Below are positions 1 through 15,530 of a stretch of DNA of 64,000 nt, in pieces (within the stretch, counting starts at the first letter, position 1; each line of letters starts with the position of its first letter). Origin of the DNA: Calliopsis andreniformis (lineage: Eukaryota; Arthropoda; Insecta; Hymenoptera; Andrenidae). The translations under genes were made by a program, and so were the position numbers. The notes beneath the pieces are model-generated. The model was not told the DNA's origin and did no database searches. It worked only from the letters and a program-made list of their open reading frames with translations. The DNA lies in NCBI RefSeq assembly GCF_051401765.1, contig NW_027480546.1:310001-374000 (forward strand), read 5' to 3'.

Positions 1-630
1 AAATAATCATAATAACCGTTATACTAGCCATAGTAACCATAATAATCATAATAACCATAATAATCATAATAGTGATAATAATAACAGTAATAAACTTGGA
101 AATAATCATATTTATCATTATAATAGCAATAATAAAAATAAAAATCATAGTAGCCATAATAATCTGAATGTTGATCCTAATATTCATACTAACAACCATA
201 ATAATCATAGTGATCATCATAATAACTACAATAATCATAATAATCGTAATTGTAATGTTAATAAGCATAGCAATAATCACAATAATCATAGTAACCATAA
301 TAATCTTAATGATGATCATAATATCCATGATAATTATACCAAGATCCGTAATAATCATAATAATCATAATAATAACCATAATGGGTTCGGAAATAATAAT
401 AATATACATTATACTAGCCATAACAACAATAATAGTCATAATAGCCATAATAATCATAATAGTCGTAATAATAACAATAGTGAACCTGGAAATAATCGTA
501 ATAATCATTACAATAGTCATAATAGCCATGAAAAATTACAATAGCCATAATAATCTGAATGGTGATCATAATAATCATACTAACAACCATAATGATCATA
601 GTAATCATCATAATAAACAGAATAGTCATG
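1..630 (+). repeat. Block A0, partial HOR
   Basis: Subunits 99, 291, 99, 142. The 142 is a 141 with one extra A near 531-535. The block matches the sequence 4,794 bases downstream and, apart from its beginning, the adjacent 835-bp block. Confidence 0.8.
531..535 (+). other. One-base A insertion breaking the 3-base phase
   Basis: The run reads gccatgaaaaattac, against gccataaaaattac and gccatgaaaattac in sister copies (for example near 1,362 and 23,473). The phase of the Ile-rich frame changes here and is not restored nearby. Confidence 0.85.
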
Positions 631-1465
631 GAAATAATCTTAATAATCATTATTATTAACGTAATAACCATAATAATCTTAATGACGACCATAATATACA
701 TCATAATTATACCTGGACATATAGTAATCAGAATAATCGTAATAATAAGCATATATATGCTTTGAAATAATCATAATAACCTTCATACTAGACATAATAA
801 CCATAATAACCATAATAATTATAGTAATAACCATAATAAGCTTGGAAATAATCATAATAACCGTTATACTAGCCATAATAATCATAATAACTATAATAAT
901 CATACTAGTCATAATAATACCCATAATAAACTTGGAAATAATCATATTTATCATTATAATAGCAATAATAGCCATAAAGATCATAATAGCCATAATAATC
1001 TGAATGTTGATCCTAATAATCATACTAACAACCATAATAATCATAGTGATCATCATAGTAACTACAATAATCATAATAATCGTAATTGTAATGTTAATAA
1101 GCATAGCAATAATCACAATAATCATAGTAACCATTATAATCTTAATGATGATCATAATATCCATGATAATTATACCAAGATCCGTAATAATCATAATAAT
1201 CATAATAATAACCATAATGGGTTCGGAAATAATCATAATATACATTATACTAGCCATATCAACCATAATAGTCATAATAGCCATAATAATCATAATAGTC
1301 GTAATAATAACAATAATGAACCTGGAAATAATCGTAATAATCATTACAATAGTGATAATAGCCATAAAAATTACAATAGCCATAATAATCTGAATGGTGA
1401 TCATAATAATCACACTAACAACCATAATGATCATAGTAATCATCATAATAAACAGAATAGTCATG
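631..1465 (+). repeat. Block A1, 835-bp short HOR
   Basis: Subunits 133, 81, 90, 291, 99, 141. The 186-bp subunit is missing and both 99s of the pair are shortened by whole nine-base words. It recurs at 5,424 and 12,338, always directly before a longer block. Confidence 0.88.
747..762. repeat. 16-bp perfect palindrome, copy 1
   Basis: AAGCATATATATGCTT equals its own reverse complement. It stands at the end of the 133-bp subunit, where other 150-type subunits read aagcataataagctttg with a HindIII site. One base was added, so it also shifts the triplet phase. Followed by an 81-bp subunit. Whether it binds a protein or forms a cruciform is unknown. Confidence 0.96.
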
Positions 1466-4400
1466 GAAATAATCTTAATAATCATTATTATTAACGTAAT
1501 AACCATAATAATCTTAATGATGACCATAATATACATCATAATTATACCTAGACATATAGTAATCAGAATAATCGTAATAATAAGCATATATATGCTTTGA
1601 AATAATCATAATAACCTTCATACTAGACATAATAACCATAATAATCATAATAACTAGAGTAATCACAATAGTCATAATAATCGCAATAACCATAATGATC
1701 TTAATGATGATCATTATATTCATCATAATTATACCATGAACCATAATAATCATAGTAACCATAATAATAAACATAATAAGCTTTGAAATTATCATAATAA
1801 CCGTTATACTAGCCATAGAAGCCATAATAATCATAATAACCATACTCATCATAATAATTATAATAATAACCATAATAAGCTTGGAAATAATCATAATAAG
1901 CATTATACTAGCCATATTGATCATAATAATCATAATAACTATAATAATCATAGTAGTCATAATAATAACCATTATAAACTTGGAAATAATCATATTTATC
2001 ATTATAATAGCAATAATAACCATAAAAATCATAATAGCCATAATAAACTCAATGTTGATCATAACCATCATACTAACAGCCATAATAATCATAGTGATCA
2101 TCATAATTACTACAATAATGATAATAATCGTAATTGTAATGTTAATAAGCATAGCAATAATCACAATAATCATAGTAACCATAATAATCTTAATGATGAT
2201 CATAATATCCATGATAATTATACCAAGATCCGTAATAATCATAATAATCATAATAATAACCATAATGGGTTCCGAAATAATCATAATATACATTATACTA
2301 GCCATAACAACCATAATAGTCATAATAGCCATAATAATCATAATAGTCGTAATAATAACAATAAGGAACTAGGAAATAATCCTAATGATCATTACAATAG
2401 TCATAATAGCAATAAAAATCACAATAGCCATAATAACCAGAATTGTGATCATAATAATCATACTAACAACCATAATGATCATAGTGATCATCATAATAAC
2501 TACAATAATCATAGTAATCGTAATTGTAATGTTAATAAGCTTAGCAATAATCACAATAATCATAGTAACCGTAATAATCTTAATGATGATCATAATATTC
2601 ATGATAATTACATCGAGATCCGTAATAATCATAATAATCATAATAACAACCATAGTAGGTTCGGAAATAATCATAATATACTTTATACTAGCCATAACAA
2701 CCATAATAGTCATAATAGCCATAATAATCGCAACAGTCGTAATAATAACAATAATGAACTTGGAAATAATCGTAATAATCATTACAATAGCCATAATAGC
2801 CATAAAAATCACAATAGCCATAATAATCTGAATGGTGATCATAATAATCATACTAACAACCTTAATGATCATAGTAATCATAATAATAAACAGAATAGTC
2901 ATGGAAATAATCTTAATAATCATGATTATTAACGTAATTACCATAATCATCGTAATAACCATAAAGATCTTAATGATGACCATAATATTTATCATAATTA
3001 TACTAAGACATATAATAATCAGAGTAATCATAATAATAAACATAATAAGCTTTGAAATAATCATAATAACCTTTATACTAACCATAATAACCATAATAAT
3101 CATATTAACTAGAATAATCATAATAGACATAATAATCGCAATAACCATAATGATCTTAATGATGATCATGATATTCATCATAATTATACCAAGATCCATA
3201 ATAAGCATAGTAATCATAATAATAAACATAATAAGCTTTGAAATAATCATAATAACCGTTATACTAGCCATAGAAGCCATAATAATCATAATAATCATAA
3301 TAATCATAATAATTATAGTAATAAGCATAATAAGCTTGGAAATAATCATAATAAGCATTATACTAGCCATATTGATCATAATAATCATAATAACTATAAT
3401 AATCATAGTAGTCATAATAATAACCATTATAAACTTGGAAATAATCATATTTATCATTATAATAGCAATAATAACCATAAAAATCATAATAGCCATAATA
3501 ATCTCAATGTTGATCATAACCATCATACTAACAGCCATAATAATCATAGTGATCATCATAATTACTACAATAATGATAATAATCGTAATTGTAATGTTAA
3601 TAAGCATAGCAATAATCACAATAATCATAGTAACCATAATAATCTTAATGATGATCATAATATCCATGATAATTATACCAAGATCCGTAATAATCATAAT
3701 AATCATAATAATAACCATAATGGGTTCCGAAATAATCATAATATACATTATACTAGCCATAACAACCATAATAGTCATAATAGCCATAATAATCATAATA
3801 GTCGTAATAATAACAATAAGGAACTAGGAAATAATCCTAATGATCATTACAATAGTCATAATAGCAATAAAAATCACAATAGCCATAATAACCAGAATTG
3901 TGATCATAATAATCATACTAACAACCATAATGATCATAGTGATCATCATAATAACTACAATAATCATAGTAATCGTAATTGTAATGTTAATAAGCTTAGC
4001 AATAGTCACAATAATCATAGTAACCGTAATAATCTTAATGATGATCATAATATTCATGATAATTACATCGAGATCCGTAATAATCATAATAATCATAATA
4101 ACAACCATAATAGGTTCGGAAATAATCATAATATACTTTATACTAGCCATAACAACCATAATAGTCATAATAGCCCTAATAATCATAATAGTCGTAATAA
4201 TAACAATAATGAACTTGGAAATAATCGTTATAATCATTATAATAGTCATAATAGCAATAAAAATCACAATAGCCATAATAATCTGAATGGTGATCATAAT
4301 AATCATACTAACAACCATAATGATCATAGTAATCATCATAATAAACAGAATAGTCATGGAAATAATCTTAATAATCATTATTATTAACGTAATAACCATA

Positions 4401-5423
4401 ATCACCGTAATAACCATAATGATCTTAATGACGACAATAATATTCATCATAATTATACTAAGACATATAATAATCAGAGTAAACATAATAATAAACATAA
4501 TAAGCTTTGAAATAATCATAATAACCTTTGTACTAGCCATAATAACCATAATAATCATAATAACTAGAATAATCATAATAGTCATAATAATCGCAATAAC
4601 CATAATGATCTTAATGATGATCATGATATTCATCATAATTATACCAAGATCCATAATAATCATAGTAACCATAATAATAAACATAATAAGTTTTGAAATA
4701 ATCATAATAACCGTTATACTAGCCATAGTAACCATAATAATCATAATAACCATAATAACCATAATAATTATAGTAATAACCATAATAAGCTTGGAAATAA
4801 TCATAATAACCGTTATACTAGCCATAGTAACCATAATAATCATAATAACTATAATAATCATAATAGTGATAATAATAACCGTAATAAACTTGGAAATAAT
4901 CATATTTATCATTATAATAGCAATAATAACCATAAAAATCATAATAGCCATAATAATCTGAATGTTGATCCTAATAATCATACTAACAACCATAATAATC
5001 ATAGTGATCATCATAATAACTACAATAATCATAATAATCGTAATTGTAATGTTAATAAGCATAGCAATAATCACAATAATCATAGTAACCATAATAATCT
5101 TAATGATGATCATAATATCCATGATAATTATACCAAGATCCGTAATAATCATAATAATCATAATAATAACCATAATGGGTTCGGAAATAATAATAATATA
5201 CATTATACTAGCCATAACAACAATAATAGTCATAATAGCCATAATAATCATAATAGTCGTAATAATAACAATAGTGAACCTGGAAATAATCGTAATAATC
5301 ATTACAATAGTCATAATAGCCATAAAAATTACAATAGCCATAATAATCTGAATGGTGATCATAATAATCATACTAACAACCATAATGATCATAGTAATCA
5401 TCATAATAAACAGAATAGTCATG
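1466..5423 (+). repeat. Block A2, 3,958 bp
   Basis: Opens with 133-186-99-99-291-99, followed by two rounds of hybrid 291-99 plus 141-150-186-99-99-291-99, and a closing 141. The two rounds are 1,455 bp apart (2,373 and 3,828). One-base accounting closes: 3,958 is one more than a multiple of three, explained by the single palindrome insertion. Confidence 0.88.
1582..1597. repeat. 16-bp perfect palindrome, copy 2
   Basis: 835 bp after copy 1; followed by a 186-bp subunit. Confidence 0.96.
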
Positions 5424-6258
5424 GAAATAATCTTAATAATCATTATTATTAACGTAATAACCATAATAATCTTAATGATGACCATAATATGCATCATAAT
5501 TATACCTGGACATATAGTAATCAGAATAATCGTAATAATAAGCATATATATGCTTTGAAATAATCATAATAACCTTCATACTAGACCTAATAACCATAAT
5601 AACCATAATAATTATAGTAATAACCATAATAAGCTTGGAAATAATCATAATAACCGTTATACTACCCATAATAATCATAATAACTATAATAATCATACTA
5701 GTCATAATAATACCCATAATAAACTTGGAAATAACCATATTTATCATTATAATAGCAATAATAGCCATAAAGATCATAATAGCCATAATAATCTGAATGT
5801 TGATCCTAATAATCATACTAACAACCATAATAATCATAGTGATCATCATAGTAACTACAATAATCATAATAATCGTAATTGTAATGTTAATAAGCATAGC
5901 AATAATCACAATAATCATAGTAACCATTATAATCTTAATGATGATCATAATATCCATGATAATTATACCAAGATCCGTAATAATCATAATAATCATAATA
6001 ATAACCATAATGGTTTCGGAAATAATCATAATATACATTATACTAGCCATATCAACCATAATAGTCATAATAGCCATAATAATCATAATAGTCGTAATAA
6101 TAACAATAATGAACCTGGAAATAATCGTAATAATCATTACAATAGTGATAATAGCCATAAAAATTACAATAGCCATAATAATCTGAATGGTGATCATAAT
6201 AATCATACTAACAACCATAATGATCATAGTAATCATCATAATAAACAGAATAGTCATG
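5424..6258 (+). repeat. Block A3, 835-bp short HOR
   Basis: Same six subunits as block A1, 4,793 bp downstream of it. The 291-bp tag reads ggtttcgg instead of gggttcgg, a change shared with block A5 and therefore older than the 6.9-kb duplication. Confidence 0.88.
5540..5555. repeat. 16-bp perfect palindrome, copy 3
   Basis: 3,958 bp after copy 2; followed by an 81-bp subunit. Preceded by acctggacatatag, like copy 1. Confidence 0.96.
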
Positions 6259-9200
6259 GAAATAATCTTAATAATCATTATTATTAACGTAATAACCATA
6301 ATAATCTTAATGATGACCATAATATACTTCATAATTATACCTAGACATATAGTAATCAGAATAATCGTAATAATAAGCATATATATGCTTTGAAATAATT
6401 ATAATAACCTTCATACTAGACATAATAACCATAATAATCATAATAACTAGAGTAATCACAATAGTCATAATAATCGCAATAACCATAATGATCTTAATGA
6501 TGATCATTATATTCATCATAATTATACCATGATCCATAATAATCATAGTAACCATAATAATAAACATAATAAGCTTTGAAATAATCATAATAACCGTTAT
6601 ACTAGCCATAGAAGCCATAATAATCATACTAACCATACTCATCATAATAATTATAATAATAACCATAATAAGCTTGGAAATAATCATAATAAGCATTATA
6701 CTAGCCATATTGATCATAATAATCATAATAACTATAATAATCATAGTAGTCATAATAATAACCATTATAAACTTGGAAATAATCATATTTATCATTATAA
6801 TAGCAATAATAACCATAAAAATCATAATAGCCATAATAATCTCAATGTTGATCATAACCATCATACTAACAGCCATAATAATCATAGTGATCATCATAAT
6901 TACTACAATAATGATAATAATCGTAATTGTAATGTTAATAAGCATAGCAATAATCACAATAATCATAGTAACCATAATAATCTTAATGATGATCATAATA
7001 TCCATGATAATTATACCAAGATCCGTAATAATCATAATAATCATAATAATAACCATAATGGGTTCCGAAATAATCATAATATACATTATACTAGCCATAA
7101 CAACCATAATAGTCATAATAGCCATAATAATCATAATAGTCGTAATAATAACAATAAGGAACTAGGAAATAATCCTAATGATCATTACAATAGTCATAAT
7201 AGCAATAAAAATCACAATAGCCATAATAACCAGAATTGTGATCATAATAATCATACTAACAACCATAATGATCATAGTGATCATCATAATAACTACAATA
7301 ATCATAGTAATCGTAATTTTAATGTTAATAAGCTTAGCAATAATCACAATAATCATAGTAACCGTAATAATCTTAATGATGATCATAATATTCATGATAA
7401 TTACATCGAGATCCGTAATAATCATAATAATCATAATAACAACCATAATAGGTTCGGAAATAATCATAATATACTTTATACTAGCCATAACAACCATAAT
7501 AGTCATAATAGCCATAATAATCGCAACAGTCGTAATAATAACAATAATGAACTTGGAAATAATCGTAATAATCATTACAATAGCCATAATAGCCATAAAG
7601 ATCACAATAGCCATAATAATCTGAATGGTGATCATAATAATCATACTAACAACCTTAATGATCATAGTAATCATAATAATAAACAGAATAGTCATGGAAA
7701 TAATCTTAATAATCATGATTATTAACGTAATTACCATAATCATCGTAATAACCATAAAGATCTTAATGATGACCATAATATTTATCATAATTATACTAAG
7801 ACATATAATAATCAGAGTAATCATAATAATAAACATAATAAGCTTTGAAATAATCATAATAACCTTTATACTAGCCATAATAACCATAATAATCATAATA
7901 ACTAGAATAATCATAATAGACATAATAATCGCAATAACCATAATGATCTTAATGATGATCATGATATTCATCATAATTATACCAAGATCCATAATAAGCA
8001 TAGTAATCATAATAATAAACATAATAAGCTTTGAAATAATCATAATAACCGTTATACTGGCCATAGTAGCCATAATAATCATAATAATCATAATAATCAT
8101 AATAATTATAGTAATAAGCATAATAAGCTTTGAAATAATCATAATAACCGTTATACTAGCCATAGTAACCATAATAATCATAATAACTATAATAATCATA
8201 ATAGTGATAATAATAACCGTAATAAACTTGGAAATAATCATATTTATCATTATAATAGCAATAATATCAATAAAAATCATAATAGCCATAATAATCTGAA
8301 TGTTGATCCTAATAATCATACTAACAACCATAATAATCATAGTGATCATCATAATAACTACAATAATGATAATAATCGTAATTGTAATGTTAATAAGCTT
8401 AGCAATAATCACAATAATCATAGTAACCGTAATAATCTTAATGATGATCATAATATTCATGATAATTACATCGAGATCCGTAATAATCATAATAATCATA
8501 ATAACAACCATAATAGGTTCGGAAATAATCATAATATACTTCATACTAGCCATAACAACCATAATAGTCATAATAGCCCTAATAATCATAATAGTCGTAA
8601 TAATAACAATAATGAACTTGGAAATAATCGTTATAATCATTATAATAGTCATAATAGCAATAAAAATCACAATAGCCATAATAATCTGAATGGTGATCAT
8701 AATAACCATACTAACAACCATAATGATCATAGTAATCATCATAATAAACAGAATAGTCATGGAAATAATCTTAATAATCATTATTATTAACGTAATAACC
8801 ATAATCACCGTAATAACCATAATGATCTTAATGATGACAATAATATTCATCATAATTATACTAAGACATATAATAATCAGAGTAAACATAATAATATACA
8901 TAATAAGCTTTGAAATAATCATAATATCCTTTATACTAGCCATAATAACCATAATAATCATAATAACTAGAATAATCATAATAGTCATAATAATCGCAAT
9001 AACCATAATGATCTTAATGATGATCATGATATTCATCATAATTATACCAAGATCCATAATAATCATAGTAACCATAATAATAAACCTAATAAGCTTTGAA
9101 ATAATCATAATAACCGTTATACTAGCCATAGTAACCATAATAATCATAATAACCATAATAACCATAATAATTATAGTAATAACCATAATAAGCTTGGAAA

Positions 9201-12200
9201 TGATCATAATAAGCATTATACTAGCCATAATAATCATAATAACTATAATAATCATACTAGTCATAATAATACCCATAATAAACATGGAAATAATCATATT
9301 TATCATTATAATAGCAATAATAACCATAAAGATCATAATAGGCATAATAATCTGAATGTTGATCCTAATAATCATACTAACAACCATAATAATAATAGTG
9401 ATCATCATAATAACTACAATAATCATAATAATCGTAATTGTAATGTTAATAAGCATAGCAATAATCACAATAATCATAGTAACCGTAATAATCTAAATGA
9501 TGATCATAATATCCATGATAATTATATCAAGATCCGTAATAATCATAATAATCATAATAATAACCATAATGGGTTCGGAAATAATCATAATATACATTAT
9601 ACTAGCCATATCAACCATAATAGTCATACTAGCCCTAATAATCATAATAGTCGTAATAATAACAATAATGAACTTGGAAATAATCGTAATAATCATTACA
9701 ATAGCCATAATAGCCATAAAAATCACAATAGCCATAATAATCTGAATGGTGATCATAATAATCATACTAACAACCTTAATGATCATAGTAATCATAATAA
9801 TAAACAGAATAGTCATGGAAATAATCTTAATAATCATGATTATTAACGTAATTACCATAATCATCGTAATAACCATAAAGATCTTAATGATGACCATAAT
9901 ATTTATCATAATTATACTAAGACATATAATAATCAGAGTAATCATAATAATAAACATAATAAGCTTTGAAATAATCATAATAACCTTTATACTAACCATA
10001 ATAACCATAATAATCATATTAACTAGAATAATCATAATAGACATAATAATCGCAATAACCATAATGATCTTAATGATGATCATGATATTCATCATAATTA
10101 TACCAAGATCCATAATAAGCATAGTAATCATAATAATAAACAGAATAAGCTTTGAAATAATCATAATAACCGTTATACTAGCCATAGTAGCCATAATAAT
10201 CATAATAATCATAATAATCATAATAATTATAGTAATAAGCATAATAAGCTTGGAAATAATCATAATAAGCATTATACTAGCCATATTGATCATAATAATC
10301 ATAATAACTATAATAATCATAGTAGTCATAATAATAACCATTATAAACTTGGAAATAATCATATTTATCATTATAATAGCAATAATAACCATAAAAATCA
10401 TAATAGCCATAATAATCTCAATGTTGATCATAACCATCATACTAACAGCCATAATAATCATAGTGATCATCATAATTACTACAATAATGATAATAATCGT
10501 AATTGTAATGTTAATAAGCATAGCAATAATCACAATAATCATAGTAACCATAATAATCTTAATGATGATCATAATATCCATGATAATTATACCAAGATCC
10601 GTAATAATCATAATAATCATAATAATAACCATAATGGGTTCCGAAATAATCATAATATACATTATACTAGCCATAACAACCATAATAGTCATAATAGCCA
10701 TAATAATCATAATAGTCGTAATAAGAACAATAAGGAACTAGGAAATAATCCTAATGATCATTACAATAGTCATAATAGCAATAAAAATCACAATAGCCAT
10801 AATAACCAGAATTGTGATCATAATAATCATACTAACAACCATAATGATCATAGTGATCATCATAATAACTACAATAATCATAGTAATCGTAATTGTAATG
10901 TTAATAAGCTTAGCAATAGTCACAATAATCATAGTAACCGTAATAATCTTAATGATGATCATAATATTCATGATAATTACTTCGAGATCCGTAATAATCA
11001 TAATAATCATAATAACAACCATAATAGGTTCGGAAATAATCATAATATACTTTATACTAGCCACAACAACCATAATAGTCATAATAACCCTAATAATCAT
11101 AATAGTCGTAATAATAACAATAATGAACTTGGAAATAATCGTTATAATCATTATAATAGTCATAATAGCAATAAAAATCACAATAGCCATAATAATCTGA
11201 ATGGTGATCATAATAATCATACTAACAACCATAATGATCATAGTAATCATCATAATAAACAGAATAGTCATGGAAATAATCTTAATAATCATTATTATTA
11301 ACGTAATAACCATAATCACCGTAATAACCATAATGATCTTAATGACGACAATAATATTCATCATAATTATACTAAGACATATAATAATCAGAGTAAACAT
11401 AATAATAAACATAATAAGCTTTGAAATAATCATAATAACCTTTGTACTAGCCATAATAACCATAATAATCATAATAACTAGAATAATCATAATAGTCATA
11501 ATAATCGCAATAACCATAATGATCTTAATGATGATCATGATATTCATCATAATTATACCAAGATCCATAATAATCATAGTAACCATAATAATAAACATAA
11601 TAAGTTTTGAAATAATCATAATAACCGTTATACTAGCCATAGTAACCATAATAATCATAATAACCATAATAACCATAATAATTATAGTAATAACCATAAT
11701 AAGCTTGGAAATAATCATAATAACCGTTATACTAGCCATAGTAACCATAATAATCATAATAACTATAATAATCATAATAGTGATAATAATAACCGTAATA
11801 AACTTGGAAATAATCATATTTATCATTATAATAGCAATAATAACCATAAAAATCATAATAGCCATAATAATCTGAATGTTGATCCTAATAATCATACTAA
11901 CAACCATAATAATCATAGTGATCATCATAATAACTACAATAATCATAATAATCGTAATTGTAATGTTAATAAGCATAGCAATAATCACAATAATCATAGT
12001 AACCATAATAATCTTAATGATGATCATAATATCCATGATAATTATACCAAGATCCGTAATAATCATAATAATCATAATAATAACCATAATGGGTTCGGAA
12101 ATAATAATAATATACATTATACTAGCCATAACAACAATAATAGTCATAATAGCCATAATAATCATAATAGTCGTAATAATAACAATAGTGAACCTGGAAA

Positions 12201-12337
12201 TAATCGTAATAATCATTACAATAGTCATAATAGCCATAAAAATTACAATAGCCATAATAATCTGAATGGTGATCATAATAATCATACTAACAACCATAAT
12301 GATCATAGTAATCATCATAATAAACAGAATAGTCATG
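6259..12337 (+). repeat. Block A4, 6,079 bp
   Basis: Opens 133-186-99-99-291-99, then hybrid 291-99 and HORs of 1,065, 1,056 and 1,065 bp, another hybrid 291-99, a further 1,065-bp HOR and a closing 141. It spans the junction of the two 6.9-kb copies at 9,676/9,677. Confidence 0.86.
6375..6390. repeat. 16-bp perfect palindrome, copy 4
   Basis: 835 bp after copy 3. The next landmark is slightly changed to gaaataattataat. Confidence 0.96.
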
Positions 12338-13172
12338 GAAATAATCTTAATAATCATTATTATTAACGTAATAACCATAATAATCTTAATGATGACCATA
12401 ATATGCATCATAATTATACCTGGACATATAGTAATCAGAATAATCGTAATAATAAGCATATATATGCTTTGAAATAATCATAATAACCTTCATACTAGAC
12501 ATAATAACCATAATAACCATAATAATTATAGTAATAACCATAATAAGCTTGGAAATAATCATAATAACCGTTATACTACCCATAATAATCATAATAACTA
12601 TAATAATCATACTAGTCATAATAATACCCATAATAAACTTGGAAATAACCATATTTATCATTATAATAGCAATAATAGCCATAAAGATCATAATAGCCAT
12701 AATAATCTGAATGTTGATCCTAATAATCATACTAACAACCATAATAATCATAGTGATCATCATAGTAACTACAATAATCATAATAATCGTAATTGTAATG
12801 TTAATAAGCATAGCAATAATCACAATAATCATAGTAACCATTATAATCTTAATGATGATCATAATATCCATGATAATTATACCAAGATCCGTAATAATCA
12901 TAATAATCATAATAATAACCATAATGGTTTCGGAAATAATCATAATATACATTATACTAGCCATATCAACCATAATAGTCATAATAGCCATAATAATCAT
13001 AATAGTCGTAATAATAACAATAATGAACCTGGAAATAATCGTAATAATCATTACAATAGTGATAATAGCCATAAAAATTACAATAGCCATAATAATCTGA
13101 ATGGTGATCATAATAATCATACTAACAACCATAATGATCATAGTAATCATCATAATAAACAGAATAGTCATG
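12338..13172 (+). repeat. Block A5, 835-bp short HOR
   Basis: The 6.9-kb-duplicate counterpart of block A3, at exactly 6,914 bp spacing. It lies between longer blocks that both open with 133-bp subunits. Confidence 0.88.
12454..12469. repeat. 16-bp perfect palindrome, copy 5
   Basis: 6,914-bp duplicate of copy 3; followed by an 81-bp subunit. Confidence 0.96.
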
Positions 13173-13288
13173 GAAATAATCTTAATAATCATTATTATTA
13201 ACGTAATAACCATAATAATCTTAATGATGACCATAATATACATCATAATTATACCTAGACATATAGTAATCAGAATAATCGTAATAAT

Positions 13289-13304
13289 AAGCATATATAT
13301 GCTT
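13289..13304. repeat. 16-bp perfect palindrome, copy 6
   Basis: 6,914-bp duplicate of copy 4; followed by a 186-bp subunit. Confidence 0.96.
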
Positions 13305-14946
13305 TGAAATAATCATAATAACCTTCATACTAGACATAATAACCATAATAATCATAATAACTAGAGTAATCACAATAGTCATAATAATCGCAATAACCAT
13401 AATGATCTTAATGATGATCATTATATTCATCATAATTATACCATGATCCATAATAATCATAGTAACCATAATAATAAACATAATAAGCTTTGAAATAATC
13501 ATAATAACCGTTATACTAGCCATAGAAGCCATAATAATCATAATAACCATACTCATCATAATAATTATAATAATAACCATAATAAGCTTGGAAATAATCA
13601 TAATAAGCATTATACTAGCCATATTGATCATAATAATCATAATAACTATAATAATCATAGTAGTCATAATAATAACCATTATAAACTTGGAAATAATCAT
13701 ATTTATCATTATAATAGCAATAATAACCATAAAAATCATAATAGCCATAATAATCTCAATGTTGATCATAACCATCATACTAACAGCCATAATAATCATA
13801 GTGATCATCATAATTACTACAATAATGATAATAATCGTAATTGTAATGTTAATAAGCATAGCAATAATCACAATAATCATAGTAACCATAATAATCTTAA
13901 TGATGATCATAATATCCATGATAATTATACCAAGATCCGTAATAATCATAATAATCATAATAATAACCATAATGGGTTCCGAAATAATCATAATATACAT
14001 TATACTAGCCATAACAACCATAATAGTCATAATAGCCATAATAATCATAATAGTCGTAATAATAACAATAAGGAACTAGGAAATAATCCTAATGATCATT
14101 ACAATAGTCATAATAGCAATAAAAATCACAATAGCCATAATAACCAGAATTGTGATCATAATAATCATACTAACAACCATAATGATCATAGTGATCATCA
14201 TAATAACTACAATAATCATAGTAATCGTAATTTTAATGTTAATAAGCTTAGCAATAATCACAATAATCATAGTAACCGTAATAATCTTAATGATGATCAT
14301 AATATTCATGATAATTACATCGAGATCCGTAATAATCATAATAATCATAATAACAACCATAATAGGTTCGGAAATAATCATAATATACTTTATACTAGCC
14401 ATAACAACCATAATAGTCATAATAGCCATAATAATCGCAACAGTCGTAATAATAACAATAATGAACTTGGAAATAATCGTAATAATCATTACAATAGCCA
14501 TAATAGCCATAAAGATCACAATAGCCATAATAATCTGAATGGTGATCATAATAATCATACTAACAACCTTAATGATCATAGTAATCATAATAATAAACAG
14601 AATAGTCATGGAAATAATCTTAATAATCATGATTATTAACGTAATTACCATAATCATCGTAATAACCATAAAGATCTTAATGATGACCATAATATTTATC
14701 ATAATTATACTAAGACATATAATAATCAGAGTAATCATAATAATAAACATAATAAGCTTTGAAATAATCATAATAACCTTTATACTAGCCATAATAACCA
14801 TAATAATCATAATAACTAGAATAATCATAATAGACATAATAATCGCAATAACCATAATGATCTTAATGATGATCATGATATTCATCATAATTATACCAAG
14901 ATCCATAATAAGCATAGTAATCATAATAATAAACATAATAAGCTTT

Positions 14947-15243
14947 GAAATAATCATAATAACCGTTATACTGGCCATAGTAGCCATAATAATCATAATA
15001 ATCATAATAATCATAATAATTATAGTAATAAGCATAATAAGCTTTGAAATAATCATAATAACCGTTATACTAGCCATAGTAGCCATAATAATCATAATAA
15101 TCATAATAATCATAATAATTATAGTAATAAGCATAATAAGCTTTGAAATAATCATAATAACCGTTATACTAGCCATAGTAACCATAATAATCATAATAAC
15201 TATAATAATCATAATAGTGATAATAATAACCGTAATAAACTTG
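14947..15243 (+). repeat. Expanded 99-bp subunit run (three in tandem)
   Basis: Landmarks at 14,947, 15,046, 15,145 and 15,244 mark three 99-bp subunits where the upstream sister copy (8,033-8,230) has two. The first two are almost the same, differing by ctggcc against ctagcc. This is a clear single-subunit gain by unequal exchange or slippage. Confidence 0.9.
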
Positions 15244-15529
15244 GAAATAATCATATTTATCATTATAATAGCAATAATATCAATAAAAATCATAATAGCC
15301 ATAATAATCTGAATGTTGATCCTAATAATCATACTAACAACCATAATAATCATAGTGATCATCATAATAACTACAATAATGATAATAATCGTAATTGTAA
15401 TGTTAATAAGCTTAGCAATAATCACAATAATCATAGTAACCGTAATAATCTTAATGATGATCATAATATTCATGATAATTACATCGAGATCCGTAATAAT
15501 CATAATAATCATAATAACAACCATAATAG

Positions 15530-15530
15530 C
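15530..15530 (+). other. One-base C insertion breaking the phase
   Basis: The 291-bp tag reads aatagcgttcgg; the sister at about 8,517 and other copies read aataggttcgg. The Ile-rich frame moves by one at this point. Confidence 0.9.

Larger units (their letters stand above)
2763..9676 (+). repeat. 6,914-bp tandem duplication, copy 1
   Basis: Landmarks and short features here recur exactly 6,914 bases later as far as about 8,100, then 7,013-7,014 later, because copy 2 gained a 99-bp subunit and one base. The two palindromes it contains (5,540 and 6,375) recur at 12,454 and 13,289. Differences seen by eye are few (for example acatcgag at 4,074 against acttcgag in copy 2). Confidence 0.88.

Noticed and set aside
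4115..4140. Possible CENP-B box at the ttcggaaataatc landmark
   Set aside because: The TTCG core is there, but the required downstream A and CGGG are missing in all family tags I compared.
7162..9477. Minus-strand open frame of 771 codons
   Set aside because: Same Ile/Met phase as the longer frames of domain C. It overlaps plus-strand frames over its full length and spans several HORs without any change of character.
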